DNA of 64,000 bases from Megascapheus bottae (taxonomy: Eukaryota; Chordata; Mammalia; Rodentia; Geomyidae), in NCBI GenBank assembly GCA_024803745.1, contig JANJXV010001772.1, positions 1 to 64,000 on the forward strand. Reading direction: 5' to 3'. Under the pieces are notes generated by a model. The model did not search any database. It was not told the DNA's origin and saw nothing but the letters and a program-made list of their open reading frames with translations. Of this stretch, positions 27,171 through 40,993 are shown one piece after another (the first letter of the stretch is position 1; each line of letters opens with the position of its first letter). A program made the position numbers and the translations under genes.

Positions 27171-28240
27171 CTTCAAAAACCTCCCTTCTATGACTTCACA
27201 CACCTCCATTGTGACTTCACACACCATCCTTCTATGACTTCACACACCGCCATGCTGACTTCACTCACCTCCATTCTATGACTTCACACAGCTCCATTCT
27301 GTCTTCACACAGCTCCATTCTATGACTTCGCACACATCTATTCTGACTTCACACACCTCCATTCTGTGATTTCACACACCTCCATTCTGATTTCACACAC
27401 CTCCATTCTCTGACGTCAAACACCTCCATTCTGTGACTTCACACACCTCCATTCTATGACTTCACACACCTCCATTCTATGACTTCACATACCCCCATTG
27501 TGTGACGTCACACACCTCCATTTTATGACTTCACACACCTCCATTCTGTGACTTCACCCACCTCCATTCGATGAATTCACACACCTCCATTCTTTGTCTT
27601 CATGCACCTTCATTCTATGAGTTCACACACCTCCATTCTGACTTCACACACCTCCATTCTATGACTTCACACACCTCCATTCTGACTTCACACACCTCCA
27701 TTCTATGACTTCACACAACACCATTCTGATTTCACACACCTCCATTCTGTGACTTCACACACCTCCATTATATGACTTTACACACCTCCATTCTGTGACT
27801 TCACACACCTCCATTCTATGACTTCACACACCTACATTCTGTGATTTCACACACCTACATTGTGATTTCACTGACCTCCATTCTATGAGTTCACACAAAT
27901 GCATTGTGAATTCACACACCTCCATTCTATGACTTCACCCACCTCCATTCTGATTTCACACACCTCCATTCTGACTTCACACACCTCAATTCTGTGACTT
28001 AACACAACTCCATTCTATGATTTCACACACCTCCATTCTATGAGTTCACACACCTCCATTCTATGATGTCACACACCTCCTTTCTGAGTTGACACACCTC
28101 CATTCTATAACTTCACACACCACCAACCTGACTTCACACACCTCCATTTTATGACTTCACACACTTCCATTCTGTGACTTCAAATACCTCCATTCTATGA
28201 CTTCACACACCTCCATTCTATGACTTCACACACCTCCATT
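27171..28240. repeat. Mosaic segment with a second partial 3.4-kb HOR piece
   Basis: About 27741-28180 again shows TATATGACTTTACAC, CCTACATTCTGTGATTTC, ACAAATGCATTGTG and TTTCTGAGTTGAC, in the order seen near 26743-27170. The two pieces form a local duplication about 1.0 kb apart. The first part (27171-27740) has two CRE-type octamers, at 27411 and 27503. Confidence 0.7.
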
Positions 28241-29700
28241 CTATGAATTCACACATCTCCATTCTGTGACTTCACACAACTCCATTCTATGACTTCCCAC
28301 ACCTCCATTCTGGGTCTTCACACACCTCCATTCTGAGTTCACACACCTCCGTTCTGTGAATTAACACACCTTCATTCCGTGACTTCACACACCTTCCTTC
28401 TATGATTTCACACACCGCTATTCTATGACTTCACACACCTCCATTCTATGACTTCACACACCTATATTCTTTGACTTCTCACACCTCCATTCTTTGACTT
28501 CACACACCTCCATTTTGAGTTCACACACATACATTCTGTGCCTTCACACACCTCCATTTGTTACGTTACACACCACCATTTTGACTTCACAGACCTCCAT
28601 TCTGTGACTTCACACACCTCCATTTTGACTTCACACACTTCCATTGTGTGACTTCACACACCTCCATTCTGTGACTTCGCACACCTATAGTGTTTGACTT
28701 CACACACCTCCATTCTTTGACTTCACACACCTCCATTCCATGAATTCACACACCTCTACTCTATCAGTTCACACACATCCATTCTATGAGTTCACACACC
28801 ACCATTTTGACTTCACACACCTCCATTCTATGACTTCACACACGTACATTCTTACTTCAGGAACATCCATTTTATGAATTCACCCACCTCCATTCTATGA
28901 CTTCACAAACCTCCATTCTATGACTCCACACACCTCCATTCTATGACTTCACAAACCTAAATTCTGTGACTTCACACACCTCCATTCTATGAGTTCACAC
29001 ACCTGCATTGTGACTTCACACACCTCCATTCTATGACTTCACACACCTCCATTCTGACTTCAGACACCTCCATTCTGACTTCACAAACATCAATTCTGTG
29101 ACTTCACACACCCCCATTCTTTGACTTCACACACCTCCATTGTGAGTTCACACACCTCCATTCTGACTTCACAAACATCAATTCTGTGACTTCACACACA
29201 TCCATTCTACGACTTCACAAACCTCCATTCTATGACTTCACAAACCTCCATTCTGACTTCACACACCTCCATTCTGACTTCACAAACATCAATTCTGTGA
29301 CTTCACACAACTCCATTCTATGACTTCACACACCTCCATTCTATGACTTCACACACCTCCATTCTATGACTTCACAAACTTCCATTCTTTGACTTCACAC
29401 ACCTCCATTCATTGACTTCACACATCTCCATTGTGAGTTCACACACCTTCATTCTATGACTTCACACACCTCCATTCTGACTTCACACAGCTCCATTCTA
29501 TGACTTCACACACCTCCATTCTGTGCCTTCACACATCTCCATTCTAGGACTTAACACACCTTCATTCTTACTTCACAAACATCCATTCTATGAGTTCACA
29601 CACCTCCATTCTATGACTTCACAAACCTCCATTCTATGACATCACACATCTCAATTCTGTGACTTCACACACCTACATTATGACCTCACACACCTCCATT
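28241..29700. repeat. Dispersed 1.5-kb block, copy 1
   Basis: It begins with CTATGAATTCACACATCTCC. It continues through CTTCCTTCTATGATTTC, ACACATACATTCTGTG, a GTTACACACC unit, CTTACTTCAGGAACATCC and several ACAAACATCAATTC units, to CCTACATTATGACCTC at 29672. The same order is found at 52558 (offset 24,317, drifting to 24,363) and partly at 48118. CAGGAACATCC in place of the usual CAGAAACATCC is a private marker of this family. Confidence 0.8.
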
Positions 29701-30220
29701 CTAGGACTTCACACACCTCCATTCTATGACTTAACGCACCTCCATTCTGTGACTTCACACACCTCCGTTCTGACTTCACACGTCCATTCTATGACTTCAC
29801 ACACCTCCATTCTGTGACTTCACACACCTCAATTCTGTGACTTCACACACCTCCATTATGACTTCACACACCTCCATTCTATGACTTCACACACCTCCAT
29901 TCTATGACTTCACACACCTAGATTCTGTGACTTCACACACCTCCGTTCTGAGTTCACACACCTTAATTCTGTGACTTCACACACCTTCATTCTGACTTCA
30001 CCCAGCTCCATTCAATGACTTCACACACCTCCATTCTGTGACTTTGCACACCTCCAATCTGACTTCACACAGCTCCACTCTATGCCTTCCCACACCTCCA
30101 TTCTATGATTTCACACACCTCCATTCTATGACTTCACACACCTCCATTCTGTGATTTCACACACCTCCATTCTGAGTTCAAACACCTCCGTTCTGTGACT
30201 TAACACACCTCCATTCTGTG
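29701..30220. repeat. Satellite segment without a clear HOR partner
   Basis: Ordinary 23- and 21-bp units. The stretch CCTCAATTCTGTG, TCCATTATGAC, CCTAGATTCTGTG near 29825-29940 resembles 19317-19420 and 41080-41190, but I could not follow a longer match. Confidence 0.6.
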
Positions 30221-30900
30221 ACTTCACACACCAACATTCTGAGTTCACACACCTCCATTCTTTGACTTCACACACCTCCATTCTGACTTCAAACAGCTTC
30301 ATTCTATGACTTCACACACCTCCATTCTGTGCCTTCACACACCGCCATTCTATGACTTAACACACCTTCATTCTTACGTCACAAACATCCATTCTATGAC
30401 TTCACACACCTCCATTCTATGACTTCACACACCTCCATTCTATGACTTCACAAACCTCCATTCTGTGACTTCACACACCTCAATTCTGTGACTTCACACA
30501 CCTCCATTATGAATTCACACACATCCATTCTATGACTTCACACACTTCCATTCTATGACTTCACACACCTTCATTCTGTGACTTCAAACACCTCCATTCT
30601 GAGTTCACACACCTCCATTCTGTGACTTCACACAACTCCAATCTGACTTCACACAGCTCCATTCTATAACTTCACACACCTCCATTCTGTGACTTCACAC
30701 ACCTCCATTCTATGACTTCACACACCTCCATTGTGACTTCACACAGCTCCATTCTATGAGTTCACACACCTCCATTCTGACTTCACACACCTCCATTATA
30801 TGACTTCACACACCTCCATTCTGACTTCACACACCTCCATTCTATGACTTCACACAATTCCATTCTGACTTCAGACACCTCCATTGTATGAGTTCACACA
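30221..30900. repeat. Partial copy of the 3.4-kb HOR
   Basis: From CACCAACATTCTGAGTTC onward the order repeats 18615-19290 and 22041-22716: TTCAAACAGCTTC, CACCGCCATTC, CTTACGTCACAAAC, TATGAATTCACACACATCC, TATATGAC, CAATTCCATTC, CATTGTATGAGTTC. It ends where CACACGTGCATTGTG replaces CACAGCTCC. Confidence 0.82.
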
Positions 30901-31009
30901 CGTGCATTGTGACTTCACACACCTCCATTCTATGACTTCACAGACCTCCATTCTGACTTCACACACCTCCATTCTGACTTCACAAACATCAATTCTGTGA
31001 CTTCACACA

Positions 31010-34000
31010 CCTCCATTCTATGACTTCACACACCTCCATTCTATGACTTCACACACCTCCATTATGACTTCACATAGCTCCATTCTATGACTTCACACAC
31101 CTCCATTCTGTGCCTTCACACATCTCCATTCTATGACTTCACACACCTCAATTTTGAGTTCACAAATCTCCGTTCTGTGATTTCACACACCTCCATTCTG
31201 AGTTCACACACCTCCATTGTATGATTTCACACACTTCCATTCTATGAATTCACACACCTCCATTATATGACTTCACACACGTCATTTCTGAGTTGACACA
31301 CCTCCATTCTGTGATTTCACACACCTCCAATTTGACTTCACACACCCCCATTCTATGACTTCACACAGCCTCATTGTGACTTCACACACTCCATTCTATG
31401 AGTACACACACCTCCATTCTGACTTCACACACCTCCATTCTATGACTTCACACAGCTGCATTCCGACTTCAGACACCTCCATTTGTGACTTCACACACCA
31501 CAATTTTGACTTCAAACACCTTCATTCTGTGACTTCACACACCTCCATTCTGTGACTTCACACACCTCCATTTTGACTTCACACTTCCATTCTTTGACTT
31601 AACACACCTCCATTCTGTGACTTTACACACCACCATTGTTTGACTTCACACACCTATATTCTTGGACTTCACACACCTCCATTCCTTGACTTCACACATC
31701 TCCATTTTATGAGTTCACATACCCCCATTTTGACTTCACACACCTCCATTCTATGACTTCACACACCTTCATTCTACTTCAGAAACATCCATTCTATGAC
31801 TTCACACACCTCCATTCTATGACTTCACACACCTCCATTTTATGACTTCACACAATTCCATTCTATGACTTCACACACCTCCATTGTTTGACTTCTCACG
31901 CCTCCATTGTTTGTTCACACACCTCCATTCTCTGACTTCAAACACCTCCATTCTGTAACTTCACACACCTCCATTCTCTGACTTCACACACCTTCATTCT
32001 ATGATTTCTCACACCTCCATTCTATTAATTCACACACCACCATTCTGTGACTTCACACAACTCCATTCTATGACTTCCCTCACCTCCATTGTGTGACTTC
32101 ACACACCTCCATTCTGAGTTCACAAACCTCTATTCTGTCACTTAATGCACCTCCATTCTGTGACTTCACACACCTCCGTTCTGACTTCACACACCTCCAT
32201 TCTATGACTTCACACACCTCCATTCTATGACTTCACACACCTCCATTCTGTGACTTCACCCACTTCCATTCTTTGACTTCACATACCTCCATTTTTTGAC
32301 TTCACACATCTCCATTGTGAGTTCACACACCTCCATACTATGACTTCACACACCTACATTCTGACTTCACACAGCTCCATTCTATGACTTCACACACCTC
32401 TATTCTGTGCCTTCACAATCTCCATTTCATGACTTAACACACCTTCTTTCTTACTTCACAAACATTCATTCTATGACTTCACACACCTCCATTCTATGAC
32501 TTCACACACCTCCATTCTGACTTCACCCACCTCCATTCTATGAATTCCACACCTCCATTCTGTGACTTCACACACCACCATTCTATGACTTCACATACCT
32601 CCATTGTGACTTCACACACCTCCATTCTATGAGTTCACACACCTCCATTCTGACTTCACACACCTCCATTCTATGACTTCACACACCTCCATTCTGACTT
32701 CACACACCTCCATTCTATGACTTCACACAACTCCATTCTGACTTCACACACCTCCATTCTGTGACTTCACACACCTCCATTCCATGACTTCACACACCTC
32801 CATTCGATGCCTTCACACACCTCCATTCTTTGACTTCACACACCTCCATTCTATGACATCACACACCTCCATTTGTGAGTCTACACACCACCTTTTTGAC
32901 TTCACACACCTCCATTCTGTGATTTCACACACCTCCATTCTGTGACTTCACACACCTTTATTGTTTGACTTCACACACCTCCATTCTTTGACTTCACACA
33001 CCTCCTTTCCATGACTTCACACACCTCCATTCTATGAGTTCACACACCTCCATTCTATGAGTTCACACACCTCCATTTTGACTTCACAAACCTCCATTCT
33101 ATGACTTCACACACCTTCATTCTTACTTCAGAAATATGCATTATATGACTTCACGCACTTCCATTCTATGACTTCACAAATCTCCGTTCTGTGATTTCAC
33201 ACACCTCCATTCTGAGTTCACACACCTACATTCTCTGAGTTCACACACCTCCATTCTGTGACTTAACACACCTCCATTCTATGACTTCACAGACCTCCAT
33301 TCTGTGACTTCACACACCTTTATTGTTTGACTTCACACACCTCCATTCTGGGATTTCACACACCTCGATTGTGAGTTCACACACCTCCATTCTGTGACTT
33401 CACACACCTCCATTCTGTGACTACACACATCTCCATTCTGTGACTTCACACACCTCTATTCTATGACTTCACACACCTCCATTCTGTGACTTCACACTCC
33501 TCCATTCTGTGACTTCACACACCTCAATTTTGACTTCACACACTTCCATTCTTTGACTTCACACACCTCCATTCTGTGACTTCACACACCACCATGGTTT
33601 GACTTCACACACCTCCCTTTTTGGACTTCACACACCTCCATTCCATGACTTCACACATCTCCATTTTATGAGTTCGCACACCTCCATTTTGACTTCACAC
33701 ACCTACATTCTATGACTTCACACACCTTCATTCTATTTCAGAAACATCCATTCTATGACTTCACACACCTCCATTCTATGACTTTACAAACCTCCATTCT
33801 GTGACTTCACACACCTCCATTCTGAGTTCACACACCTCAATTCTGTGACGTCACACCCCTCAATTCTGGCTTCACACATCTCCATTCTATGACTTCACAC
33901 AATTCCTTTCTATGACTTCACACACCTCCATTCTTTGACTTCACACACCTCCATTGTGATTTCACACACCTCCATTCTATGACTTCACACACCTCCATTA

Positions 34001-34123
34001 TGACTTCACATAGCTCCATTGTATGACTTCACACACCTCCATTCTTTGCCTTCACAAACCTCCATTCTCTGACTTAACACACCTTCATTCTTACTTCACA
34101 AACATCCGTTCTATGATCACACA
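31010..34123. repeat. 3,114-bp HOR, copy 1
   Basis: CCATTATGAC before CATAGCTCC lies at 31059 and recurs 3,114 bp later. Private units include TGAGTACACACACC, CTGCATTCCGAC, CGTACCTTG-free CATACCCCC, TTGTTTGTTCACAC, GTGAGTCTACACACC, CATGGTTTGAC and GTGACGTCACACCCC. By eye the two copies differ at isolated positions, for example GACTTTACAC at 31619 against GACTTCACAC in copy 2. A one-base shorter CTTCACAATC at 32411 makes the offset 3,115 beyond it. Confidence 0.9.
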
Positions 34124-37100
34124 CCTCCATTCTATGACTTCACACACCTCCATTCTATGACTTCACACACCTCCATTATGACTTCACATAGCTCCATTCT
34201 ATGACTTCACACACCTCCATTCTGTGCCTTCACACATCTCCATTCTATGACTTCACACACCTCAATTTTGAGTTCACAAATCTCCGTTCTGTGATTTCAC
34301 ACACCTCCATTCTGAGTTCACACACCTCCATTGTATGATTTCACACACTTCCATTCTATGAATTCACACACCTCCATTATATGACTTCACACACGTCATT
34401 TCTGAGTTGACACACCTCCATTCTGTGATTTCACACACCTCCAATTTGACTTCACACACCCCCATTCTATGACTTCACACAGCCTCATTGTGACTTCACA
34501 CACTCCATTCTATGAGTACACACACCTCCATTCTGACTTCACACACCTCCATTCTATGACTTCACACAGCTGCATTCCGACTTCAGACACCTCCATTTGT
34601 GACTTCACACACCTCAATTTTGACTTCAAACACCTTCATTCTGTGACTTCACACACCTCCATTCTGTGACTTCACACACCTCCATTTTGACTTCACACTT
34701 CCATTCTTTGACTTAACACACCTCCATTCTGTGACTTCACACACCACCATTGTTTGACTTCACACACCTATATTCTTGGACTTCACACACCTCCATTCCT
34801 TGACTTCACACATCTCCATTTTATGAGTTCACATACCCCCATTTTGACTTCACACACCTCCATTCTATGACTTCACACACCTTCATTCTACTTCAGAAAC
34901 ATCCATTCTATGACTTCACACACCTCCATTCTATGACTTCACACACCTCCATTTTATGACTTCACACAATTCCATTCTATGACTTCACACACCTCCATTG
35001 TTTGACTTCTCACGCCTCCATTGTTTGTTCACACACCTCCATTCTCTGACTTCAAACACCTCCATTCTGTAACTTCACACACCTCCATTCTCTGACTTCA
35101 CACACCTTCATTCTATGATTTCTCACACCTCCATTCTATTAATTCACACACCACCATTCTGTGACTTCACACAACTCCATTCTATGACTTCCCTCACCTC
35201 CATTGTGTGACTTCACACACCTCCATTCTGAGTTCACAAACCTCTATTCTGTCACTTAATGCACCTCCATTCTGTGACTTCACACACCTCCGTTCTGACT
35301 TCACACACCTCCATTCTATGACTTCACACACCTCCATTCTATGACTTCACACACCTCCATTCTGTGACTTCACCCACTTCCATTCTTTGACTTCACACAC
35401 CTCCATTTTTTGACTTCACACATCTCCATTGTGAGTTCACACACCTCCATACTATGACTTCACACACCTCCATTCTGACTTCACACAGCTCCATTCTATG
35501 ACTTCACACACCTCTATTCTGTGCCTTCACACATCTCCATTTCATGACTTAACACACCTTCTTTCTTACTTCACAAACATTCATTCTATGACTTCACACA
35601 CCTCCATTCTATGACTTCACACACCTCCATTCTGACTTCACCCACCTCCATTCTATGAATTCCACACCTCCATTCTGTGACTTCACACACCACCATTCTA
35701 TGACTTCACATACCTCCATTGTGACTTCACACACCTCCATTCTATGAGTTCACACACCTCCATTCTGACTTCACACACCTCCATTCTATGACTTCACACA
35801 CCTCCATTCTGACTTCACACACCTCCATTCTATGACTTCACACAACTCCATTCTGACTTCACACACCTCCATTCTGTGACTTCACACACCTCCATTCCAT
35901 GACTTCACACACCTCCATTCGATGCCTTCACACACCTCCATTCTTTGACTTCACACACCTCCATTCTATGACATCACACACCTCCATTTGTGAGTCTACA
36001 CACCACCTTTTTGACTTCACACACCTCCATTCTGTGATTTCACACACCTCCATTCTGTGACTTCACACACCTTTATTGTTTGACTTCACACACCTCCATT
36101 CTTTGACTTCACACACCTCCTTTCCATGACTTCACACACCTCCATTCTATGAGTTCACACACCTCCATTCTATGAGTTCACACACCTCCATTTTGACTTC
36201 ACAAACCTCCATTCTATGACTTCACACACCTTCATTCTTACTTCAGAAATATGCATTATATGACTTCACGCACTTCCATTCTATGACTTCACAAATCTCC
36301 GTTCTGTGATTTCACACACCTCCATTCTGAGTTCACACACCTACATTCTCTGAGTTCACACACCTCCATTCTGTGACTTAACACACCTCCATTCTATGAC
36401 TTCACAGACCTCCATTCTGTGACTTCACACACCTTTATTGTTTGACTTCACACACCTCCATTCTGGGATTTCACACACCTCGATTGTGAGTTCACACACC
36501 TCCATTCTGTGACTTCACACACCTCCATTCTGTGACTACACACATCTCCATTCTGTGACTTCACACACCTCTATTCTATGACTTCACACACCTCCATTCT
36601 GTGACTTCACACTCCTCCATTCTGTGACTTCACACACCTCAATTTTGACTTCACACACTTCCATTCTTTGACTTCACACACCTCCATTCTGTGACTTCAC
36701 ACACCACCATGGTTTGACTTCACACACCTCCCTTTTTGGACTTCACACACCTCCATTCCATGACTTCACACATCTCCATTTTATGAGTTCGCACACCTCC
36801 ATTTTGACTTCACACACCTACATTCTATGACTTCACACACCTTCATTCTATTTCAGAAACATCCATTCTATGACTTCACACACCTCCATTCTATGACTTT
36901 ACAAACCTCCATTCTGTGACTTCACACACCTCCATTCTGAGTTCACACACCTCAATTCTGTGACGTCACACCCCTCAATTCTGGCTTCACACATCTCCAT
37001 TCTATGACTGCACACAATTCCTTTCTATGACTTCACACACCTCCATTCTTTGACTTCACACACCTCCATTGTGATTTCACACACCTCCATTCTATGACTT

Positions 37101-37237
37101 CACACACCTCCATTATGACTTCACATAGCTCCATTGTATGACTTCACACACCTCCATTCTGTGCCTTCACACACCTCCATTCTATGACTTAACACACCTT
37201 CATTCTTCCTTCACAAACATCCGTTCTATGATCACAC
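34124..37237. repeat. 3,114-bp HOR, copy 2
   Basis: It keeps a 3,114-3,115-bp offset with copy 1 over its whole length (TGACGTCA at 33846 and 36961). Differences include CACCTCAATTTTG near 34609 where copy 1 has CACCACAATTTTG, CTTCACACATC where copy 1 has CTTCACAATC, and CTGCACACAATTCC at 37009 where copy 1 has CTTCACACAATTCC. The last ~100 bp, with the TTCTATGATCACACACC unit, also ends copy 1. Confidence 0.9.
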
Positions 37238-38290
37238 ACCTCCATTCTATGACTTCACACAACTCCATCTGACTTCACACACCTCCATTCCATGACTTCA
37301 CACATCTCCATTCGATGACTTCACACACCTCCATTTTTGACTTCATGCACCTCCATTCTATGAGTTCACACACCTCCATTCTGTGACTTCACACACCTTT
37401 ATTGTTTGACTTCACACACCTCCATTCTTTGACTTCACACACCTCCATTCCATGACTTCACACACCTCCATTCTATGAGTTCACACACCTCCATTCTATG
37501 AGTTCACACACCTCCATTTTGACTTCACACACCTCCATTCTTTGACTTCATACACCTTCATTCTCACTTCAGAAACATCCATTCTATGACTTCACGCACC
37601 TACATTCTATGACTTCACAAACCTCCGTTCTGTGACCACACACCTCCATTCTGAGTTCCCACACCTCCATTCTGTGACTTCAACCACCTCCATCCTGACT
37701 TCACACACCTCCATTCTGACTTCACCAACCTCAATTCTTTGACTTCACACACCTCCATTGTATGATTTCACACACTTCCATTCTATGAATTCACACACCT
37801 CCATTCTATGACTTCACACACGTCATTTCTGAGTTGACACACCTCCATTCTGTGATTTCACACACCTCCAATTTGACTTCACACACCCCCATTCTATGAC
37901 TTCACACAGCCTCATTGTGACTTCACACACTCCATTCTATGAGTTCACACACCTCCATTCTGACTTCACACACCTCCATTCTATGACTTCACACAGCTGC
38001 ATTCCGACTTCAGACACCTCCATTTGTGACTTCACACACCACACTTTTGACTTCAAACACCTTCATTCTGTGACTTCACACACCTCCATTCTGTGACTTC
38101 ACACACCTCCATTTTGACTTCACACTTCCATTCTTTGACTTAACACACATCAATTCTGTGACTTCACACACCACCATTGTTTGACTTCACACACCTATAT
38201 TCTTGGACTTCACACACCTCCATTCCTTGACTTCACACATCTCCATTTTATGAGTTCACGTACCCCCATTTTGACTTCACACACCTCCAT
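37226..38290. repeat. Mosaic block with a partial third copy of the 3,114-bp HOR
   Basis: The segment from CTATGATCAC (37226) to ~37740 is a new series (CCATCTGACTTCAC, CTTCATGCACC, GTTCCCACACC). From CATTGTATGATTTC (~37757) to ~38290 it rejoins the 3,114-bp HOR, 3,427 bp after the matching part of copy 2. The ~0.86 kb from 37226 recurs at 40141 at an offset of about 2,915. Confidence 0.78.
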
Positions 38291-39890
38291 TCTATGACTT
38301 CACACACCTAGATTCTATGACTTCACACACCTCATTTCTGAGTTGACACACCTCCATTCTGTGATTTCACACACCTCCAATCTGACTTCACACACCTCCA
38401 TTCTATGACTTCACACACCTCCATTGTGACTTCACACACCTCCATTCTATGAGTTCACACACCTCCATTCTGAATTCACACACCTCCATTCTGACTTCAC
38501 ACACCTCCATTCTATGACTTCACACAGCTAAATTCTGACTTCACACCTCCATTTGTGACTTCACACTCCACAATTTTGACTTCACACACCTCCATTCTGT
38601 GACTTCACACACCTCCATTCTGTGACTTCACACACATCCATTTTGACTTCACACACTTCCATTCCATGACTTCACACACCTCCATTCTGTGACTTCACAC
38701 ACCTCCATTCCATGACTTCACACACCTCCATTCTATGAGATTACACACCACCATTCTATGAGTTCAAACACCTACATTGTGACTTCACACACCTCCATTC
38801 TATGACTTCACAAACCTCCGTTCTGTGACCTCACACACCTTCATTTTGAGGTCACACACCTCCATTCTCTGACTTCACACACCTCCATTCTGACTTCACA
38901 CACCTCCATTCTATGACTTCACACACTTCCTTTCTGTGACTTCACACACCTCCATTCTGTGACTTCACACACGTCCATTCTGTGACTTCACACACCTCCA
39001 TTCTATGACTTCACACTGCTCCATTCTGTGACTTAACACACATCCATTCTGTGACTTCATATACCTCCATTCTATGACTTCACACACCTCCATTCTGTGA
39101 CTTCACACACCTCCATTCTGGGTTCACACACCTCCAATCAGTGACTTCACACCCCTCCATTCTGTGACATCCCATACCTCCATTCTATGACTTCACACAC
39201 CTCCATTCTATGACTTCACACACGTCCATTCTATGATTTTACACACCTCCATTCTGTGACTTCACACACCTCCATTCTATAACTTCACACACCTCCATTC
39301 TGTGAATTCACACACCTCCATTCTATGACTTCACACACCTCCATTCTATGACTTCACACACCTCCATTCTGTGACTTCACACACCTCCATTCTATGATTT
39401 CACACAGCTCCAGTCTGTGACTTCACACACCTCCATTCTATGACTTCACACCCCTCCATTCTATAACTTAACACACCTACATTGTGACTTCACACCTCCA
39501 TTCTATGAGTTCACACACATGCATTGTGACTTCACACACCTCCATTCTATGACTTTACCCACTAACATTCTGACTTCACACACCTCCATTTTGACTTCAC
39601 ACGCCTCAGTTCTGTGACTTCACACACCTCCATTCTATGATTTCACACACTTCCATTCTATGACTTCACCCACCTAGATTCTATGACTTCACACACCTCA
39701 TTTCTGAGTTGACACACCTCCATTCTGTGATTTCACACACCTCCAATCTGACTTCACACACCTCCATTCTATGACTTCACACACCTCCATTGTGACTTCA
39801 CACACCTCCATTCTATGAGCTCACACACCTCCATTCTGACTTCACACACCTCAATTCTATGACTTCACACAGCTAAATTCTGACTTCACA
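38291..39890. repeat. Composite of 872-bp-HOR and type-1 units
   Basis: From CCTAGATTC (38307) the order follows the 872-bp HOR: CAGCTAAATTC, CACACCTCCATTTGTG at 38542, and the inverted repeat at 38824. It then passes via CACACTGCTCC (39014) and TTCATATACC into type-1 order (CCAGTCTGTG, CTATAACTTAACACACC, CGCCTCAGTTC). The block 38307 to ~39410 recurs at 44541, at an offset of 6,189-6,234. Confidence 0.78.
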
Positions 39891-40140
39891 CCTCCATTCT
39901 GACTTCACACACCTCCATTCTGACTTCACAAACATCAATCTGTGACTTCACACACCTCCATTCTTTGACTTCACACACCTCCATTGTGAGTTCACACACC
40001 TCCATTCTGAATTCACAAACATCAATTCTGTGACTTCACACACCTCCATTCTATGACTTCACACACCTCCATTCTGTGCCTTCACACACCTCCATTCTAT
40101 GACTTAACACACCTTCATTCTTTCTTCACAAACATCCATT

Positions 40141-40993
40141 CTATGATCACACACCTCCATTCTATGACTTCACACAACTCCATCTGACTTCACACACCTC
40201 CATTCCATGTCTTCACACACCTCCATTCGATGACTTCACACACCTCCATTCTTTGACTTCATGCACCTCCATTCTATGAGTTCACACACCTCCATTCTGT
40301 GACTTCACACACCTTTATTGTTTGACTTCACACACCTCCATTCTTTGACTTCACACACCTCCATTCCATGACTTCACACACCTCCATTCTATGAGTTCAC
40401 ACACCTCCATTCTATGAGTTCACACACCTCCATTTTGACTTCACACACCTCCATTCTTTGACTTCATACACCTTCATTCTCACTTCAGAAACATCCATTC
40501 TATGACTTCACGCACCTACATTCTATGACTTCACAAACCTCCGTTCTGTGACCACACACCTCCATTCTGAGTTCCCACACCTCCATTCTGTGACTTCACC
40601 CACCTCCATCCTGACTTCACACACCTCCATTCTGAATTCATCAACCTCAATTCTTTGACTTCACACACCTCCATTCTATGATTTCACACACTTCCATTCT
40701 ATGAATTCACACAACTCCATTCTATGACTTCACACACGTCATTTCTGAGTTGACACACCTCCATTCTGTGATTTCACACACCTCCAATTTGACTTCACAC
40801 ACCCCCATTCTATGACTTCACACAGCCTCATTGTGACTACACACTCCATTCTATGAGTTCACACACCTCCATTCTGACTTCACACACCTCCATTCTATGA
40901 CTTCACACAGCTGCATTCCGACTTCAGACACCTCCATTTTTGACTTCACACACCACAATTTTGACTTCAAACACCTTCATTCTGTGACTTTAC
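40141..40993. repeat. Second copy of the 37.2-kb block
   Basis: From CTATGATCAC it repeats the block starting at 37226 through TTCATGCACC, TTTCTGAGTTGAC, CCTCATTGTG and CTGCATTCCGAC, to the CTTCAAACACCTTC unit. Small differences include CTACACACTCC near 40837 where the partner has CTTCACACACTCC (two bases longer), and CCATTTTTGAC where the partner has CCATTTGTGAC. Confidence 0.8.

Noticed and set aside
27171..28240. Transposon or unique insertion in the mosaic segments (also 25.3-26.3 kb, 47.4-49.4 kb, 50.7-52.5 kb)
   Set aside because: Read unit by unit, these remain ordinary 23- and 21-bp units. There are no terminal repeats, target duplications, poly(A) or coding remnants.
30893..30906. 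E-box CACGTG in a variant unit near 30898, similar to one near 61536
   Set aside because: Isolated single-base variants of CACACC followed by TG; no repetition at a fixed place and no context for regulation.
31355..38096. Three 66-codon + strand frames at 31355, 34469 and 37896
   Set aside because: These are copies of one satellite stretch at HOR offsets of 3,114 and 3,427. The open length comes from a run of variant units lacking the usual in-frame TGA. Similarity between copies reflects DNA duplication, not protein conservation.
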